A stretch of DNA of 14,502 bases from Oscillospiraceae bacterium (GTDB lineage Bacteria; Bacillota_A; Clostridia; Oscillospirales; Ruminococcaceae): positions 1 to 14,502 of the forward strand of contig CAAFWX010000010.1 in the NCBI GenBank assembly GCA_900766795.1, given 5' to 3'. The translations under genes and the position numbers were made by a program. The notes beneath the pieces are model-generated. The model saw only the letters and a list, made by a program, of their open reading frames with translations, did no database searches and had not been told where the DNA came from. The number at the start of each line of letters is the position of its first letter. Positions within the stretch are counted from its first letter, which is position 1. Below, piece by piece: positions 1 to 7,069 of the stretch.

Positions 1-246
1 AACGGCGAAAAGACCGTCTACGGAAAGACGAAATCCAACGGCGGCGGCAAGGAAAGCGACTGCGACAAGGAGTTTGAAGCCTCAACCGTAGTCATGACGA
101 CAAAGAACGACCAATTCAAGCCCGGCGCAAAGGACAAGTATACCGTGGTGATATGGCTTGAGGGCAACGACCCCGACTGCCTTGACAACATTATCGGCGG
201 GACGATGAAGTTTGATATGAGTTTTAAGATTATAGAGAATACATAA
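1..246 (+). CDS. C-terminal end of a TasA-like (SipW-dependent) exported protein, 5' partial
   Basis: Frame 1 is open from the first base to a TAA at 244-246 and gives the last 81 residues of a protein whose start lies outside the window. The tail contains YTVVIWLEGNDPDC followed by DNIIGGTMKFDMSF, that is a tryptophan-bearing strand, an acidic Asp/Asn-Pro-Asp turn, a Gly-Gly turn and a final beta strand. By eye this matches the C-terminal strands of TasA/CalY-type matrix subunits of Firmicutes and also the end of the protein at 6068-7054 (YEVEFYWVWPE ... IIGT). The next gene begins 11 bases downstream and its ribosome site overlaps this stop codon, so the two are almost certainly cotranscribed. 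The pairing of this kind of protein with a SipW peptidase is the known arrangement for biofilm subunits. The signal peptide and N-terminal domain cannot be seen. Confidence 0.72.
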   Translation, partial: NGEKTVYGKTKSNGGGKESDCDKEFEASTVVMTTKNDQFKPGAKDKYTVVIWLEGNDPDCLDNIIGGTMKFDMSFKIIENT

Positions 247-257
247 GGGAGATTGGT

Positions 258-923
258 ATGAAGAATGTTCTGAAGAATATAGTGTCTGTACTGTCGTGGA
301 TAATACTCATATTTGCTCTCATTGCAACGGTGTTCGCGTTCACTGCGGACAGAAGCAGCGGCGTGACGAGCGTGTTCGGGTTTATCCCCATGACGGTGGA
401 ATCCGATTCCATGGCACCGACTTTTTCCAAGAACGACCTTATAATTGACAGGGAGATTGAAGATGTCACCGCCTTGCAGGAGGACGATGTAATCACCTTC
501 TGGACGCTGATAAACGGTCAGAGGGTCAGAAACACCCACCGAATCATTGAGGTCAGCCGTGAAAACGGGAACATCAGCTTCACCACCAAGGGCGACAACA
601 ACGACGCTAAGGACACTCTCAGGGTCTATCCTGCGGACATCATCGGAAAATGGGACGGATTGAAGCTTGCGGGCTTCGGCGCGGTGATAAACTTCCTGCG
701 CACGCAGCTGGGCTTTTGCATATGCGTGATTGTTCCGCTGGTGCTGTTCTTCCTGTTCGAGCTTTACAAGCTTATTGTTGTCATTGTGGAGATAAAGCGC
801 CCTGCCGCAGCGGAAATCGACGAGGAAGAAATCAAGCGCAGGGCGATTGAGGAGTACATCGCCCAACAGCAGAAAAAATCCGAAATCACAGGCGAGGATA
901 ACACGGGTGACAGCACACCCTGA
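258..923 (+). CDS. sipW: SipW-type signal peptidase I (first paralogue)
   Basis: A 221-residue S26B-type signal peptidase, which would cleave signal peptides at the outer face of the membrane. A hydrophobic segment at residues 8-29 is followed by the catalytic box ESDSMAPTF with Ser51 as nucleophile. NTHRI supplies His94, the base used by the SipW/ER/archaeal type in place of the lysine of ordinary bacterial enzymes. TKGDNN at 110-115 is the conserved Gly-Asp box. A second transmembrane segment spans about 147-178, and the protein ends in a charged cytoplasmic helix (EEEIKRRAIEEYIAQQQKK) and a polar tail. The ATG has a strong AAGGGAG site at 245-251. In Bacillus, SipW processes TasA and TapA; here the flanking TasA-like proteins are the probable substrates. 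This copy differs clearly from the second peptidase at 4623-5300. Family assignment is secure; substrate assignment is inferred. Confidence 0.93.
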   Translation: MKNVLKNIVSVLSWIILIFALIATVFAFTADRSSGVTSVFGFIPMTVESDSMAPTFSKNDLIIDREIEDVTALQEDDVITFWTLINGQRVRNTHRIIEVSRENGNISFTTKGDNNDAKDTLRVYPADIIGKWDGLKLAGFGAVINFLRTQLGFCICVIVPLVLFFLFELYKLIVVIVEIKRPAAAEIDEEEIKRRAIEEYIAQQQKKSEITGEDNTGDSTP

Positions 924-941
924 TAAATCGGGAGTAAAAAC

Positions 942-2534
942 ATGGATAACTTTCTGGAATGGTTTTTTATTTTCATATCCGAGATTCTCAAAGGATTTGC
1001 GACGATATTCACCGGACTTTGGGACGGTCTGAGGCAGATTTTCAATTTCGGCGCATACGTTGAGATTTTCAAGGCGCACTCCGAAAGCTTTGGCATTGCG
1101 GAGTGGGTGCTTTCGGTTGTGGCGATTGTCATTGTCGCGGCGATATTCCTGCTGGCGGCTTTCCTTATCGTGATGGGAATACGCAAGTATGTAAGATTCA
1201 GGCACTCTATCGTAAGCGACGAGGACGTTATCGAGGAGCTTGGCACGCTTCAAAGGCAGGTGCTCAGGCTTACGCAGGAAAAAGACGAAATCATGGCGAT
1301 GAAGGTGGCGCAGATTGGCGTCGTGCAGGGCGGAAGAGCCGCAATGTACAACCCCGCGCGGATTTCTTCCGGCGCGGAATACGGCGAAGCGCCCGAGGGC
1401 GAGCCTATGCCTGCGGAGGTGGAAACCTCAAGCGACGGCGTTGTGCACACCTCCGACATCAGATTTTCCAAGCTCATCGAGGTGGACAATTTCTACAAGA
1501 CCTACAATCCGCCCGAGTATGACGACAGCATTTCCCTTTCGGGAATCTGCGAAACGTACAGAAACTTTGCCTGCTCGCGAATGCACCTGTACTACGACAT
1601 AAAGACGATAAGGCTTTTCATTGCAGGCATGGCTTCCACGAAGCTGATTGTGCTGCAGGGTATCTCGGGTACAGGTAAAACCTCGCTGCCGTATTCCTTC
1701 GGAAAGTTTTTGCAGAAGGACACGACGATAGCGTCGGTTCAGCCGTCGTGGCGTGACAGAACCGAGCTTTTCGGCTATTTCAACGAGTTCACCAAGAACT
1801 TCAACGAAACCGAAGTGCTCAAAAGAATCTATTCCTCGTCCTACAACGACGACATCAACTTTATTCTGCTCGACGAAATGAACATCGCGCGAGTGGAGTA
1901 CTATTTCGCGGAAATGCTGTCCATTCTCGAAATGCCCAACGCCGACGAGTGGAAGCTTGACCTTGTGCCCAACGTATGGAGCACTGACCCCGAGAACCTC
2001 GACCACGGTATGCTGAGAATCCCGCAGAACATCTGGTATATCGGCACGGCGAACAACGACGACTCCACCTTTGCGATTTCGGATAAGGTCTACGACCGTG
2101 CCCAGCCGATAAACCTCGACTCAAAGGGCGTGGCGTTTGACGCACCCGACACTCCGCCGATGAACCTCAGCTTCTCGCACCTGAACGCGCTGTTCAACGA
2201 GGCTTTTAAGCAGTACCCCATAAGTCAGGACACGCTGAAAAAAATACAGCAGCTTGACCTGTGGGTAATCGAAAAGCTGAGAGTCGCATTCGGTAACCGT
2301 ATCCTGAAGCAGATGAACCTGTTCGTGCCAGTATACGTTGCGTGCGGCGGCGAGGAGCTTGACGGCGTTGACTATGTTCTGGCGACCAAGATTTTCAGAA
2401 AGTTTGAGGCGCTGAACCTCGCAATGCTCCGTGACGAGCTTAAGGAACTGTGCGCATACCTGCAAAGGGTATTCGGAAAGAACTCCATGAAGGAGTCTAT
2501 TGCATATCTCGAAAGACTGCAAAAGCTCTACTAA
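942..2534 (+). CDS. Membrane-anchored McrB-like AAA+ ATPase
   Basis: A 530-residue protein with a GGGAG site at 930-934. Residues 1-36 are aromatic and amphipathic. A strong transmembrane helix lies at about 53-80 and is followed by basic residues (RKYVRFRH), which predicts N-terminus out and the rest cytoplasmic. A short coiled coil (92-122) and a Pro/Glu-rich linker (140-165) lead to the ATPase. Walker A is GISGTGKT at 240-247; the VQPSW/RDRTELFGYF segment lies at 266-280; Walker B is FILLDEMN at 307-314; the sensor-1 region is GTANNDD at 368-374; KVYDRAQPI at 382-390 offers a candidate arginine finger, Arg386. The DEMN box and sensor region are those of the McrB branch of AAA+ proteins, which form hexameric NTP-driven motors. 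No DNA-recognition domain is visible; the N-terminus is a membrane anchor instead. The next gene resembles the usual DUF2357 partner. A role powering surface-protein assembly or export is inferred from context. Confidence 0.9.
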   Translation: MDNFLEWFFIFISEILKGFATIFTGLWDGLRQIFNFGAYVEIFKAHSESFGIAEWVLSVVAIVIVAAIFLLAAFLIVMGIRKYVRFRHSIVSDEDVIEELGTLQRQVLRLTQEKDEIMAMKVAQIGVVQGGRAAMYNPARISSGAEYGEAPEGEPMPAEVETSSDGVVHTSDIRFSKLIEVDNFYKTYNPPEYDDSISLSGICETYRNFACSRMHLYYDIKTIRLFIAGMASTKLIVLQGISGTGKTSLPYSFGKFLQKDTTIASVQPSWRDRTELFGYFNEFTKNFNETEVLKRIYSSSYNDDINFILLDEMNIARVEYYFAEMLSILEMPNADEWKLDLVPNVWSTDPENLDHGMLRIPQNIWYIGTANNDDSTFAISDKVYDRAQPINLDSKGVAFDAPDTPPMNLSFSHLNALFNEAFKQYPISQDTLKKIQQLDLWVIEKLRVAFGNRILKQMNLFVPVYVACGGEELDGVDYVLATKIFRKFEALNLAMLRDELKELCAYLQRVFGKNSMKESIAYLERLQKLY

Positions 2535-2570
2535 GCGGCGGCAGCAGCACAAAATAAAGGCGGTGAGAAA

Positions 2571-4583
2571 GTGAGCGGGACATACGGCGAGTGGATAGGC
2601 GATTTTGAGGCGCTTATGGGGCTGCTTGACAGCGACGAAATTTACGGCGGAATCCGCTCTGAGCTTTCCCGCAGCCGCGCAACCCTCTCTTTCAATCGCA
2701 AAATCATGCAGAAAACCGTTGACGAGGGCTGGGTGAGCGCGATAGAAACGGGGCTTACCCATGTTGACAACGTGATACGAAATCCCCGAAAAACCATTGT
2801 CAATGTTGAGGAAGTCGTCCCCATCGCATTGTCGAAGAAAATCACCGTGGATTCGGTGAAGCACCTTGCTCAGCATACAGACCTTATCCAGAGCATTGAC
2901 CCAAGAACGGGGAAGATTACTCCGTCAAAGGTGCTGAATGTTCACAAGGAAGAAAGCCTGCTGACCTATGAAAACAAGTTCGTCAACACGCTGATAGACA
3001 GGCTGTACATATTCGTCAACAGGCGGTATGAAAAGCTGAAGGCGGTTTCCGCGAGCGAGGAAGCCTACTCCATGGAGTACGACACCGCCATAGAAACCGA
3101 CAGCGGAAGCCGCATGAAGCTGAGCCTTAAGCTCGAGTCGGTGGATTCGCTTGACAAGGCGGACGAAAACGGCTCTACCATGTGGGACAGGGTGGAAAAG
3201 CTGCGGAAGATAATCGAGAGCTACAAAGCCTCGCCGTTCTGCCAGCAGATGGGCGCGAACTACATACGCCCGCCTGTGATGAGAACCAACGCCATCATGA
3301 AGAACGTTGACCTCAAGGCGTGCCTTGTGCTGTGGCAGTTTATCGAGAGCTACGACAAGGTTGGCTATGAGATAACAGTTGCGGACGAAGCAAAAAAGCC
3401 TGCGCAGAAATACACAGATGACCTTTATGACCTCGCTGCGCTTAATATGCTGCTGTTCAGAGCATACACTCAGGACAGCGGAAAGACCGCGCAGGTGCTC
3501 AAATCGGGCAGCAAGGCGGCTTCCCCGAAGGTTGTGCGCAGGCTGGACGATATCAGCACTGACGAATACGATTTGGCAGTAGGCAGACAGGTCGGCGAGC
3601 CATATATGGAGGACTACACCTGCCCGCAGGAGCTTCCTCCCGACGCGGACGAGATTCTTGCCGAAATCGACAAAATCATAAAGATAGAAACCGACTTCTT
3701 CAAGGCGGAGGAGCAGAAGCGAATCGAAGCCGAGGAGCGAGAGCGCAGGCGGCTTGAAGAAGAAAAGCGCCGTTTGGAGGAAGAACGGCGGCTGGAGGAA
3801 GAGCGCCGACTTGCGCAGGAGCAGGCAGAGCGCGAGGAGCGCGAACGGCTTGAGCGCGAGCGGCTCGAACGCGAGAGAATTGAGCGTGAGCGGCTTGAAC
3901 GCGAGGAGCAGGAGCGTCTTGAGCGCGAGCGAATCGAGCGAGAGCGTGCCGAGCAGGAGGAGCAGGAAAGGCTTGAGGCAGAGCGCGCCGAGCTTAGCCA
4001 GATTATGGGCGAGGAACGCGAGCGTCTTGAAGCCGAAAGAGCCGCCCGACAAGCAGAGGAAGAACGGCTTCAGCGCGAGCGCGAGGAGCGCGAGAGCATT
4101 CGCGCGCAGAAGCTCAAAACCATGCGCGAGCAGCTTGAAAGCAAGGGCTTTGGCGAAATCTACGCGGAATACTCCCGTATGCCGTGGCACGTCATCAGGC
4201 GCGGAATACTCCGTGTGGTATCTCTTGTGCGGCAGGACGGCAGGGTTATCAGAGAGGGCGATTCCGACAACCCCATGCTTATCGAGCGCGTTGCCGAGGA
4301 GTACAACGCAAAGCTTGAGGCAGAGCGCTACCGCAAGGAGCTTTCCGAAATGCAGGTCATATACGACAAGTACATTCCGACGCTGCCGCAAAGAGTGAAG
4401 AAGCAATGGAAGCGCATTTTCGGCAAGAAGAAGCAGAAAATCTACGTCATGCCCAAGGAAATGCCCGTACAGCGCGACTTCTGGGAGCAGCGGGCTTACA
4501 GCAGGAAGATGCGCGAGATTTTCAGAAAATACCACGTCACCCCGCTGCAAAAGCTTATCAGAAAGATAAAGAAAGACTATTGA
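2571..4583 (+). CDS. DUF2357-like protein with long Glu/Arg coiled coil
   Basis: A 670-residue protein starting at GTG 2571, preceded by AAAGG (2556-2560) and GGTGA (2562-2566). The N-terminal half (about 1-350) resembles DUF2357 proteins that accompany McrB-like ATPases. It has conserved-looking VPIALSKKITVDSVKHLAQH, then ITPSKVLNVHKEES, then LTYENKFVNTLIDRL around residues 131-144. Residues about 375-525 form an almost pure Glu/Arg/Leu helix built of ERERLERERI-type units, predicting a long coiled coil or single alpha helix. The C-terminal 145 residues are basic and unrecognised, with PWHVIRRGILRVV and RVKKQWKRIFGKKKQK. No signal peptide or membrane span is seen, so it is probably cytoplasmic. 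I could not find a PD-(D/E)XK nuclease core such as McrC-type partners carry. It probably acts with the ATPase encoded just upstream, perhaps as a scaffold or adaptor. The DUF2357 match is made from memory and is moderate. Confidence 0.82.
   Translation: MSGTYGEWIGDFEALMGLLDSDEIYGGIRSELSRSRATLSFNRKIMQKTVDEGWVSAIETGLTHVDNVIRNPRKTIVNVEEVVPIALSKKITVDSVKHLAQHTDLIQSIDPRTGKITPSKVLNVHKEESLLTYENKFVNTLIDRLYIFVNRRYEKLKAVSASEEAYSMEYDTAIETDSGSRMKLSLKLESVDSLDKADENGSTMWDRVEKLRKIIESYKASPFCQQMGANYIRPPVMRTNAIMKNVDLKACLVLWQFIESYDKVGYEITVADEAKKPAQKYTDDLYDLAALNMLLFRAYTQDSGKTAQVLKSGSKAASPKVVRRLDDISTDEYDLAVGRQVGEPYMEDYTCPQELPPDADEILAEIDKIIKIETDFFKAEEQKRIEAEERERRRLEEEKRRLEEERRLEEERRLAQEQAEREERERLERERLERERIERERLEREEQERLERERIERERAEQEEQERLEAERAELSQIMGEERERLEAERAARQAEEERLQREREERESIRAQKLKTMREQLESKGFGEIYAEYSRMPWHVIRRGILRVVSLVRQDGRVIREGDSDNPMLIERVAEEYNAKLEAERYRKELSEMQVIYDKYIPTLPQRVKKQWKRIFGKKKQKIYVMPKEMPVQRDFWEQRAYSRKMREIFRKYHVTPLQKLIRKIKKDY
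3712..4130 (+). repeat. Degenerate tandem repeat encoding the Glu/Arg coiled coil
   Basis: Inside the gene at 2571-4583 the DNA repeats short units of the type gagcgcgagcggcttgaa in imperfect 15- and 30-base periods. They are clearest at 3830-3960 and encode ERERLERERI-like pentads and decads. The repeat keeps frame throughout, so it is a coding repeat and not an intergenic element. Such a tract could vary in length by slippage between strains. Confidence 0.75.
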
Positions 4584-4607
4584 CGGCGCTGCAAAGCGTT
4601 TTTCATG

Positions 4608-4613
4608 AAAGGA
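4608..4613 (+). promoter_or_regulatory. Ribosome binding site that selects ATG 4623
   Basis: AAAGGA ends nine bases before ATG 4623. The upstream in-frame ATG at 4605 overlaps this region and has no purine-rich site ahead of it, so 4623 is the better start. Confidence 0.6.
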
Positions 4614-4622
4614 AATGGTTCC

Positions 4623-5300
4623 ATGGCATCTATGGGCGGGGCGCTGAAAGCGGCGGTTAAGGCGGTTCAGGTGCTTTTGGCTGTCATTCTGGCTGCGCTT
4701 TGCGTGCTGACGGTGTATGTCATGGGCTGCAATATGCGCGGGAAAGTGGCGAGCGTTTTCGGCATGAGCATTGTGAGAGTGGTTTCGGGCAGTATGGAGC
4801 CGTCTATCCACGAGGGCGATTACATCATTCTGAAACAGACCGACCCCGAGGATTTGTGCGTCGGCGATGTGATTTGCTTCTATTCAACCGACAGCGCCAT
4901 TTACGGCAAGCCGAACACCCACAGAATCGTGAGCGTGCTTGACGACGGAAGCTTTGTCACTAAGGGCGACGCAAATTCCGTCAGCGACTCCGCCGCGGTT
5001 TCTCCCGAAAAGATAATCGGAAGATACGATGGCAAGGCGGGCTTTCTGCGGTGGATAAATTCGTTCGCTTCGGCAAGAAAGCTTATTCTGCTTGCGGCAA
5101 CTGTGCTGCTTGCGGCAGCGGCGTTTTACGAGGTGCGAACCATCGCGAAAATCACCTTGGAATACCGCGAACAGCAAAAAGAAGCCGAAAAGCAGCGGCT
5201 TATCAGAGAGGCAATCGAGCGCGAAAAGAAGAAGCTTTACGAGCAGGGCGCATTTATCGAAGCTGAGGAACGCGAAGAACGGGAGGCGGATAACAGTTGA
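4623..5300 (+). CDS. SipW-type signal peptidase I (second paralogue)
   Basis: From ATG 4623 this is a 225-residue signal peptidase of the S26B type; an in-frame ATG at 4605 would add six residues but lacks a ribosome site. A transmembrane segment (about 10-34) precedes the catalytic box VVSGSMEPSI, where the serine of SGSM is the nucleophile (Ser57 in this numbering). NTHRIVSV supplies the catalytic histidine (His100) and VTKGDAN forms the Gly-Asp box. A second membrane span (about 153-170) is followed by a long, highly charged helix (REQQKEAEKQRLIREAIEREKKK) in the cytoplasm. Compared with the peptidase at 258-923 it shares all three boxes but little else, so the two may have different substrates. 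The charged tail resembles the coiled coil of the preceding gene product and could be a docking helix; that is inference. The stop overlaps the start of the next gene. Confidence 0.92.
   Translation: MASMGGALKAAVKAVQVLLAVILAALCVLTVYVMGCNMRGKVASVFGMSIVRVVSGSMEPSIHEGDYIILKQTDPEDLCVGDVICFYSTDSAIYGKPNTHRIVSVLDDGSFVTKGDANSVSDSAAVSPEKIIGRYDGKAGFLRWINSFASARKLILLAATVLLAAAAFYEVRTIAKITLEYREQQKEAEKQRLIREAIEREKKKLYEQGAFIEAEEREEREADNS
5281..5290 (+). promoter_or_regulatory. Ribosome binding site for the overlapping TTG start at 5297
   Basis: GGGAGGCGGA lies inside the end of the peptidase gene, six bases before TTG 5297. The TTG overlaps the peptidase stop as TTGA, a layout typical of translational coupling. 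An alternative ATG at 5315 has AGGAAAA at 5304-5310. Confidence 0.5.
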
Positions 5301-5749
5301 ATCAGGAAAAGATTATGAAAGCCAAGATGATGACGGCAATCATCGTTTCAATTGCCGCTATGGTCGCAGCGTTCATTTTTGCGGGGCTGTATTTCGACCA
5401 GCGAAAGCTGAACAGGCTGGAATACATCGAGCAGTATGAAGCGAACATAACTCAGGCGGCAGAGGAGCTTGACATCTTTCTCGAAAAGAACACTGATTTT
5501 GAGCTGCATTACAATATGGTGCTTTCCGACCTCGGCGCGGCGAGAGCGATGATTTTTCTTGTTGACGGCAAAACCGACGAGCAAAAGGCAATCAACGAAA
5601 TCCATTACTGCTTTGTGAAATATCCTGTTCAGATGAGAGAAAGGCTTTCCGCCTGCGCGCAGGCGTTTCATGACATTGCTGACCATCTGGACAAAGGCTA
5701 TGACGAGGTTCGTGCAATTGTGGATTCTATCGACAGGCTGGGAAACTAA
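5297..5749 (+). CDS. Small single-span membrane protein of unknown function
   Basis: A 150-residue protein read from TTG 5297, which overlaps the preceding stop codon; starting at ATG 5315 instead would remove six residues. One transmembrane helix at about residues 11-32 (MMTAIIVSIAAMVAAFIFAG) is followed by a soluble domain of roughly 115 residues. That domain looks largely helical, with EYIEQYEANITQAAEELDIFLEK near its start and a C-terminal HDIADHLDKGYDEVRAIVDSI. I do not recognise the family and see no catalytic motif. Its place between a signal peptidase and the exported subunits, together with the overlap with the peptidase gene, suggests an accessory membrane component of the same machinery. 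The side of the membrane on which the helical domain lies is not certain, because the N-terminus is short and carries positive charges on both sides of the span. Confidence 0.8.
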   Translation: MNQEKIMKAKMMTAIIVSIAAMVAAFIFAGLYFDQRKLNRLEYIEQYEANITQAAEELDIFLEKNTDFELHYNMVLSDLGAARAMIFLVDGKTDEQKAINEIHYCFVKYPVQMRERLSACAQAFHDIADHLDKGYDEVRAIVDSIDRLGN

Positions 5750-5778
5750 GGCAATACCGCAGATAAGGAGAATGTTCT

Positions 5779-6036
5779 ATGTTTGAAGAAAAAAAGTACA
5801 AAAAGGAAATCAAGAAATGCAGAGTGACGATTGAGGAAATCGAGAGAAAGCGCTCGCGTTCGCAGTCGGCGCTTGTTCAGGCGATTCTCCTGCAGGAGGA
5901 GCCGAACGAAGCTGACGTTGAGTGGTTCAACAAATACACGGGCGAGATAACCGCCTGCCGCAACCACATGACCGAAACCCAGAAAAAGCTGGACGCATTC
6001 ATGGCGCAGAAGCAGGAGAAGAAAAAGAAGAAGTGA
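5779..6036 (+). CDS. Small charged helical protein of unknown function
   Basis: An 85-residue protein with an excellent AAGGAG site at 5765-5770, eight bases before ATG 5779. It is rich in Lys, Glu and Arg, has no signal peptide or membrane span, and is probably a cytoplasmic helical hairpin. The first helix covers about residues 8-40 (KKEIKKCRVTIEEIERKRSR) and the second about 48-80 (VEWFNKYTGEITACRNHMTE), ending in a lysine run. It may pair with the charged helices of the neighbouring coiled-coil protein and peptidase tails, but nothing in the sequence proves this. The strong ribosome site and conserved gene spacing argue that it is a real gene despite its size. I do not recognise a family. 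Confidence 0.78.
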   Translation: MFEEKKYKKEIKKCRVTIEEIERKRSRSQSALVQAILLQEEPNEADVEWFNKYTGEITACRNHMTETQKKLDAFMAQKQEKKKKK

Positions 6037-6052
6037 CCCCGATATTTCGCGA

Positions 6053-6061
6053 AGGGAGGTG
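6053..6061 (+). promoter_or_regulatory. Ribosome binding site that selects GTG 6068
   Basis: AGGGAGGTG is a near-perfect Shine-Dalgarno sequence six bases before GTG 6068. The in-frame GTG at 6059 is part of this site itself and so is unlikely to be the start. Confidence 0.65.
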
Positions 6062-6067
6062 CAGACA

Positions 6068-7054
6068 GTGGAAAAGCGAGAATCGTCAAAGCTTACCTTA
6101 AGGCTTGGCATGAATATTATCGGCGCGGTCGGCGCGCTTGTCCTGCTTTTGCTGGCTGCATTCTCGTTCGGCTGGTTTACGGCGCTTAGCCCTGTCAACT
6201 GGCGAGGGTCAACGTTCGCCGCCTCGAACGGGGTGTTTGAGCTGGCTTCGGCGGACAAGAGCGGCTTATATGACGAGTATCTTTCAGCGGCAGACGGCGC
6301 AGCGCTTGACGGAATTGTGTTCGAAGACGGCTCTGCGGCAAGCCTTATATCGACCACGGACGGAGCTCCCGAAATCAAGTGGCTGATGAGCGACGAAAGC
6401 AACCTCGGCAACCTGTCCGGCGAGGGAATCCAACCCGGCAGCTTCGGAAAGCTGACATTCTACGTTATCGCAAAGCAGGACGGGAACCTTGACCTGACGT
6501 TCTCGCTGAACACGTTTTTGTACGACAGCGGCGCAGAGCCGATTTCCGCGCTTAATCCCGACAATTCCGAGCACATAATCCCCGACACGGAAGCGGCGGT
6601 AAATCTTGTCGGCGGGCATATTCTGTTCTTTGAGCATTACGACGAGCTGAGCGGAGTATACTCCGACCGCATAATCGACAGCTTTCGTTTCACGAAGTCC
6701 GCTGCTGTGGAGGACACGGCGTATGAGGTGGAGTTCTACTGGGTGTGGCCCGAGTTTATCGACCAGCTTATCCTGCCGTCTGACGACCCGCTGCTTACGG
6801 CAAGGGGTTATCAGCGCCTGCTTGAAGACGGGTCGGCGCTTGTTACGGACGACGCGGAGTTTTTCTCCGACGCGGTTTCGGGGCTTGCGCTGATGCTCGA
6901 GAATGTGTCGAAAGGCTCATACCACGAGGATTTCAGCGCCGACAGCTATAACCTGCTTAACCAGAAATGGAATGAAGCCGACCAGATTATTGGCACAAAG
7001 GTAGGATTCATTGAACTTCAGCTGACGGCTGATTTGTACGCTGACGAACCATAG
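6068..7054 (+). CDS. TasA-like exported protein, SipW-type signal peptide (cargo 1)
   Basis: A 328-residue protein from GTG 6068. The N-terminus is basic, followed by a hydrophobic core at residues 13-34 ending in FSFGWFT (32-38). Then comes GSTFAASNGVFELASADK, which by eye lines up with the region after the TasA signal peptide of Bacillus subtilis (hydrophobic core, aromatic motif, then a short Phe-Ala-Ser-Gly strand). A PGS turn at 123-125 leads into the strand KLTFYVIAKQDGNLDLTFSL, and the C-terminal part has YEVEFYWVWPE (219-229) and IIGT (307-310) before a last strand. These features match a TasA/CalY-type jelly-roll subunit, although the protein is larger than CalY. The C-terminal strands resemble the partial protein at 1-246. 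It is likely matured by one of the two SipW-type peptidases and placed on the cell surface or in a matrix fibre. No sorting motif for sortase is seen. Confidence 0.83.
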   Translation: MEKRESSKLTLRLGMNIIGAVGALVLLLLAAFSFGWFTALSPVNWRGSTFAASNGVFELASADKSGLYDEYLSAADGAALDGIVFEDGSAASLISTTDGAPEIKWLMSDESNLGNLSGEGIQPGSFGKLTFYVIAKQDGNLDLTFSLNTFLYDSGAEPISALNPDNSEHIIPDTEAAVNLVGGHILFFEHYDELSGVYSDRIIDSFRFTKSAAVEDTAYEVEFYWVWPEFIDQLILPSDDPLLTARGYQRLLEDGSALVTDDAEFFSDAVSGLALMLENVSKGSYHEDFSADSYNLLNQKWNEADQIIGTKVGFIELQLTADLYADEP

Positions 7055-7057
7055 CTT

Positions 7058-7061
7058 GGAG
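7058..7061 (+). promoter_or_regulatory. Ribosome binding site that selects ATG 7070
   Basis: GGAG lies eight bases before ATG 7070. The in-frame GTG at 7061 overlaps it and is therefore a poor start. Confidence 0.45.
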
Positions 7062-7069
7062 TGGCACAG

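Noticed and set aside
18..1253. A 411-codon open frame on the - strand
   Set aside because: It runs antisense to three well-supported genes, including a peptidase with all catalytic boxes, and has a composition typical of a shadow frame.
3712..4130. Possible CRISPR-like or regulatory repeat
   Set aside because: Repeat units are short, imperfect, without spacers and keep the coding frame; they encode a coiled coil.
3754..4398. A 214-codon + strand frame within the coiled-coil gene
   Set aside because: It is a second frame of the repetitive tract, rich in Ser/Ala/Arg, without a start signal of its own.
942..4583. A classical McrBC restriction system
   Set aside because: The ATPase has a membrane helix in place of a DNA-binding domain, the partner has no nuclease core that I can see, and all neighbours are export or surface genes.
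2925..4811. A 628-codon open frame on the - strand
   Set aside because: It lies opposite the coiled-coil gene and the second peptidase. It is a shadow caused by GC-rich codon bias and Glu/Arg repeats (antisense reads as Leu/Ala/Phe), has no ribosome site and no recognisable domain.
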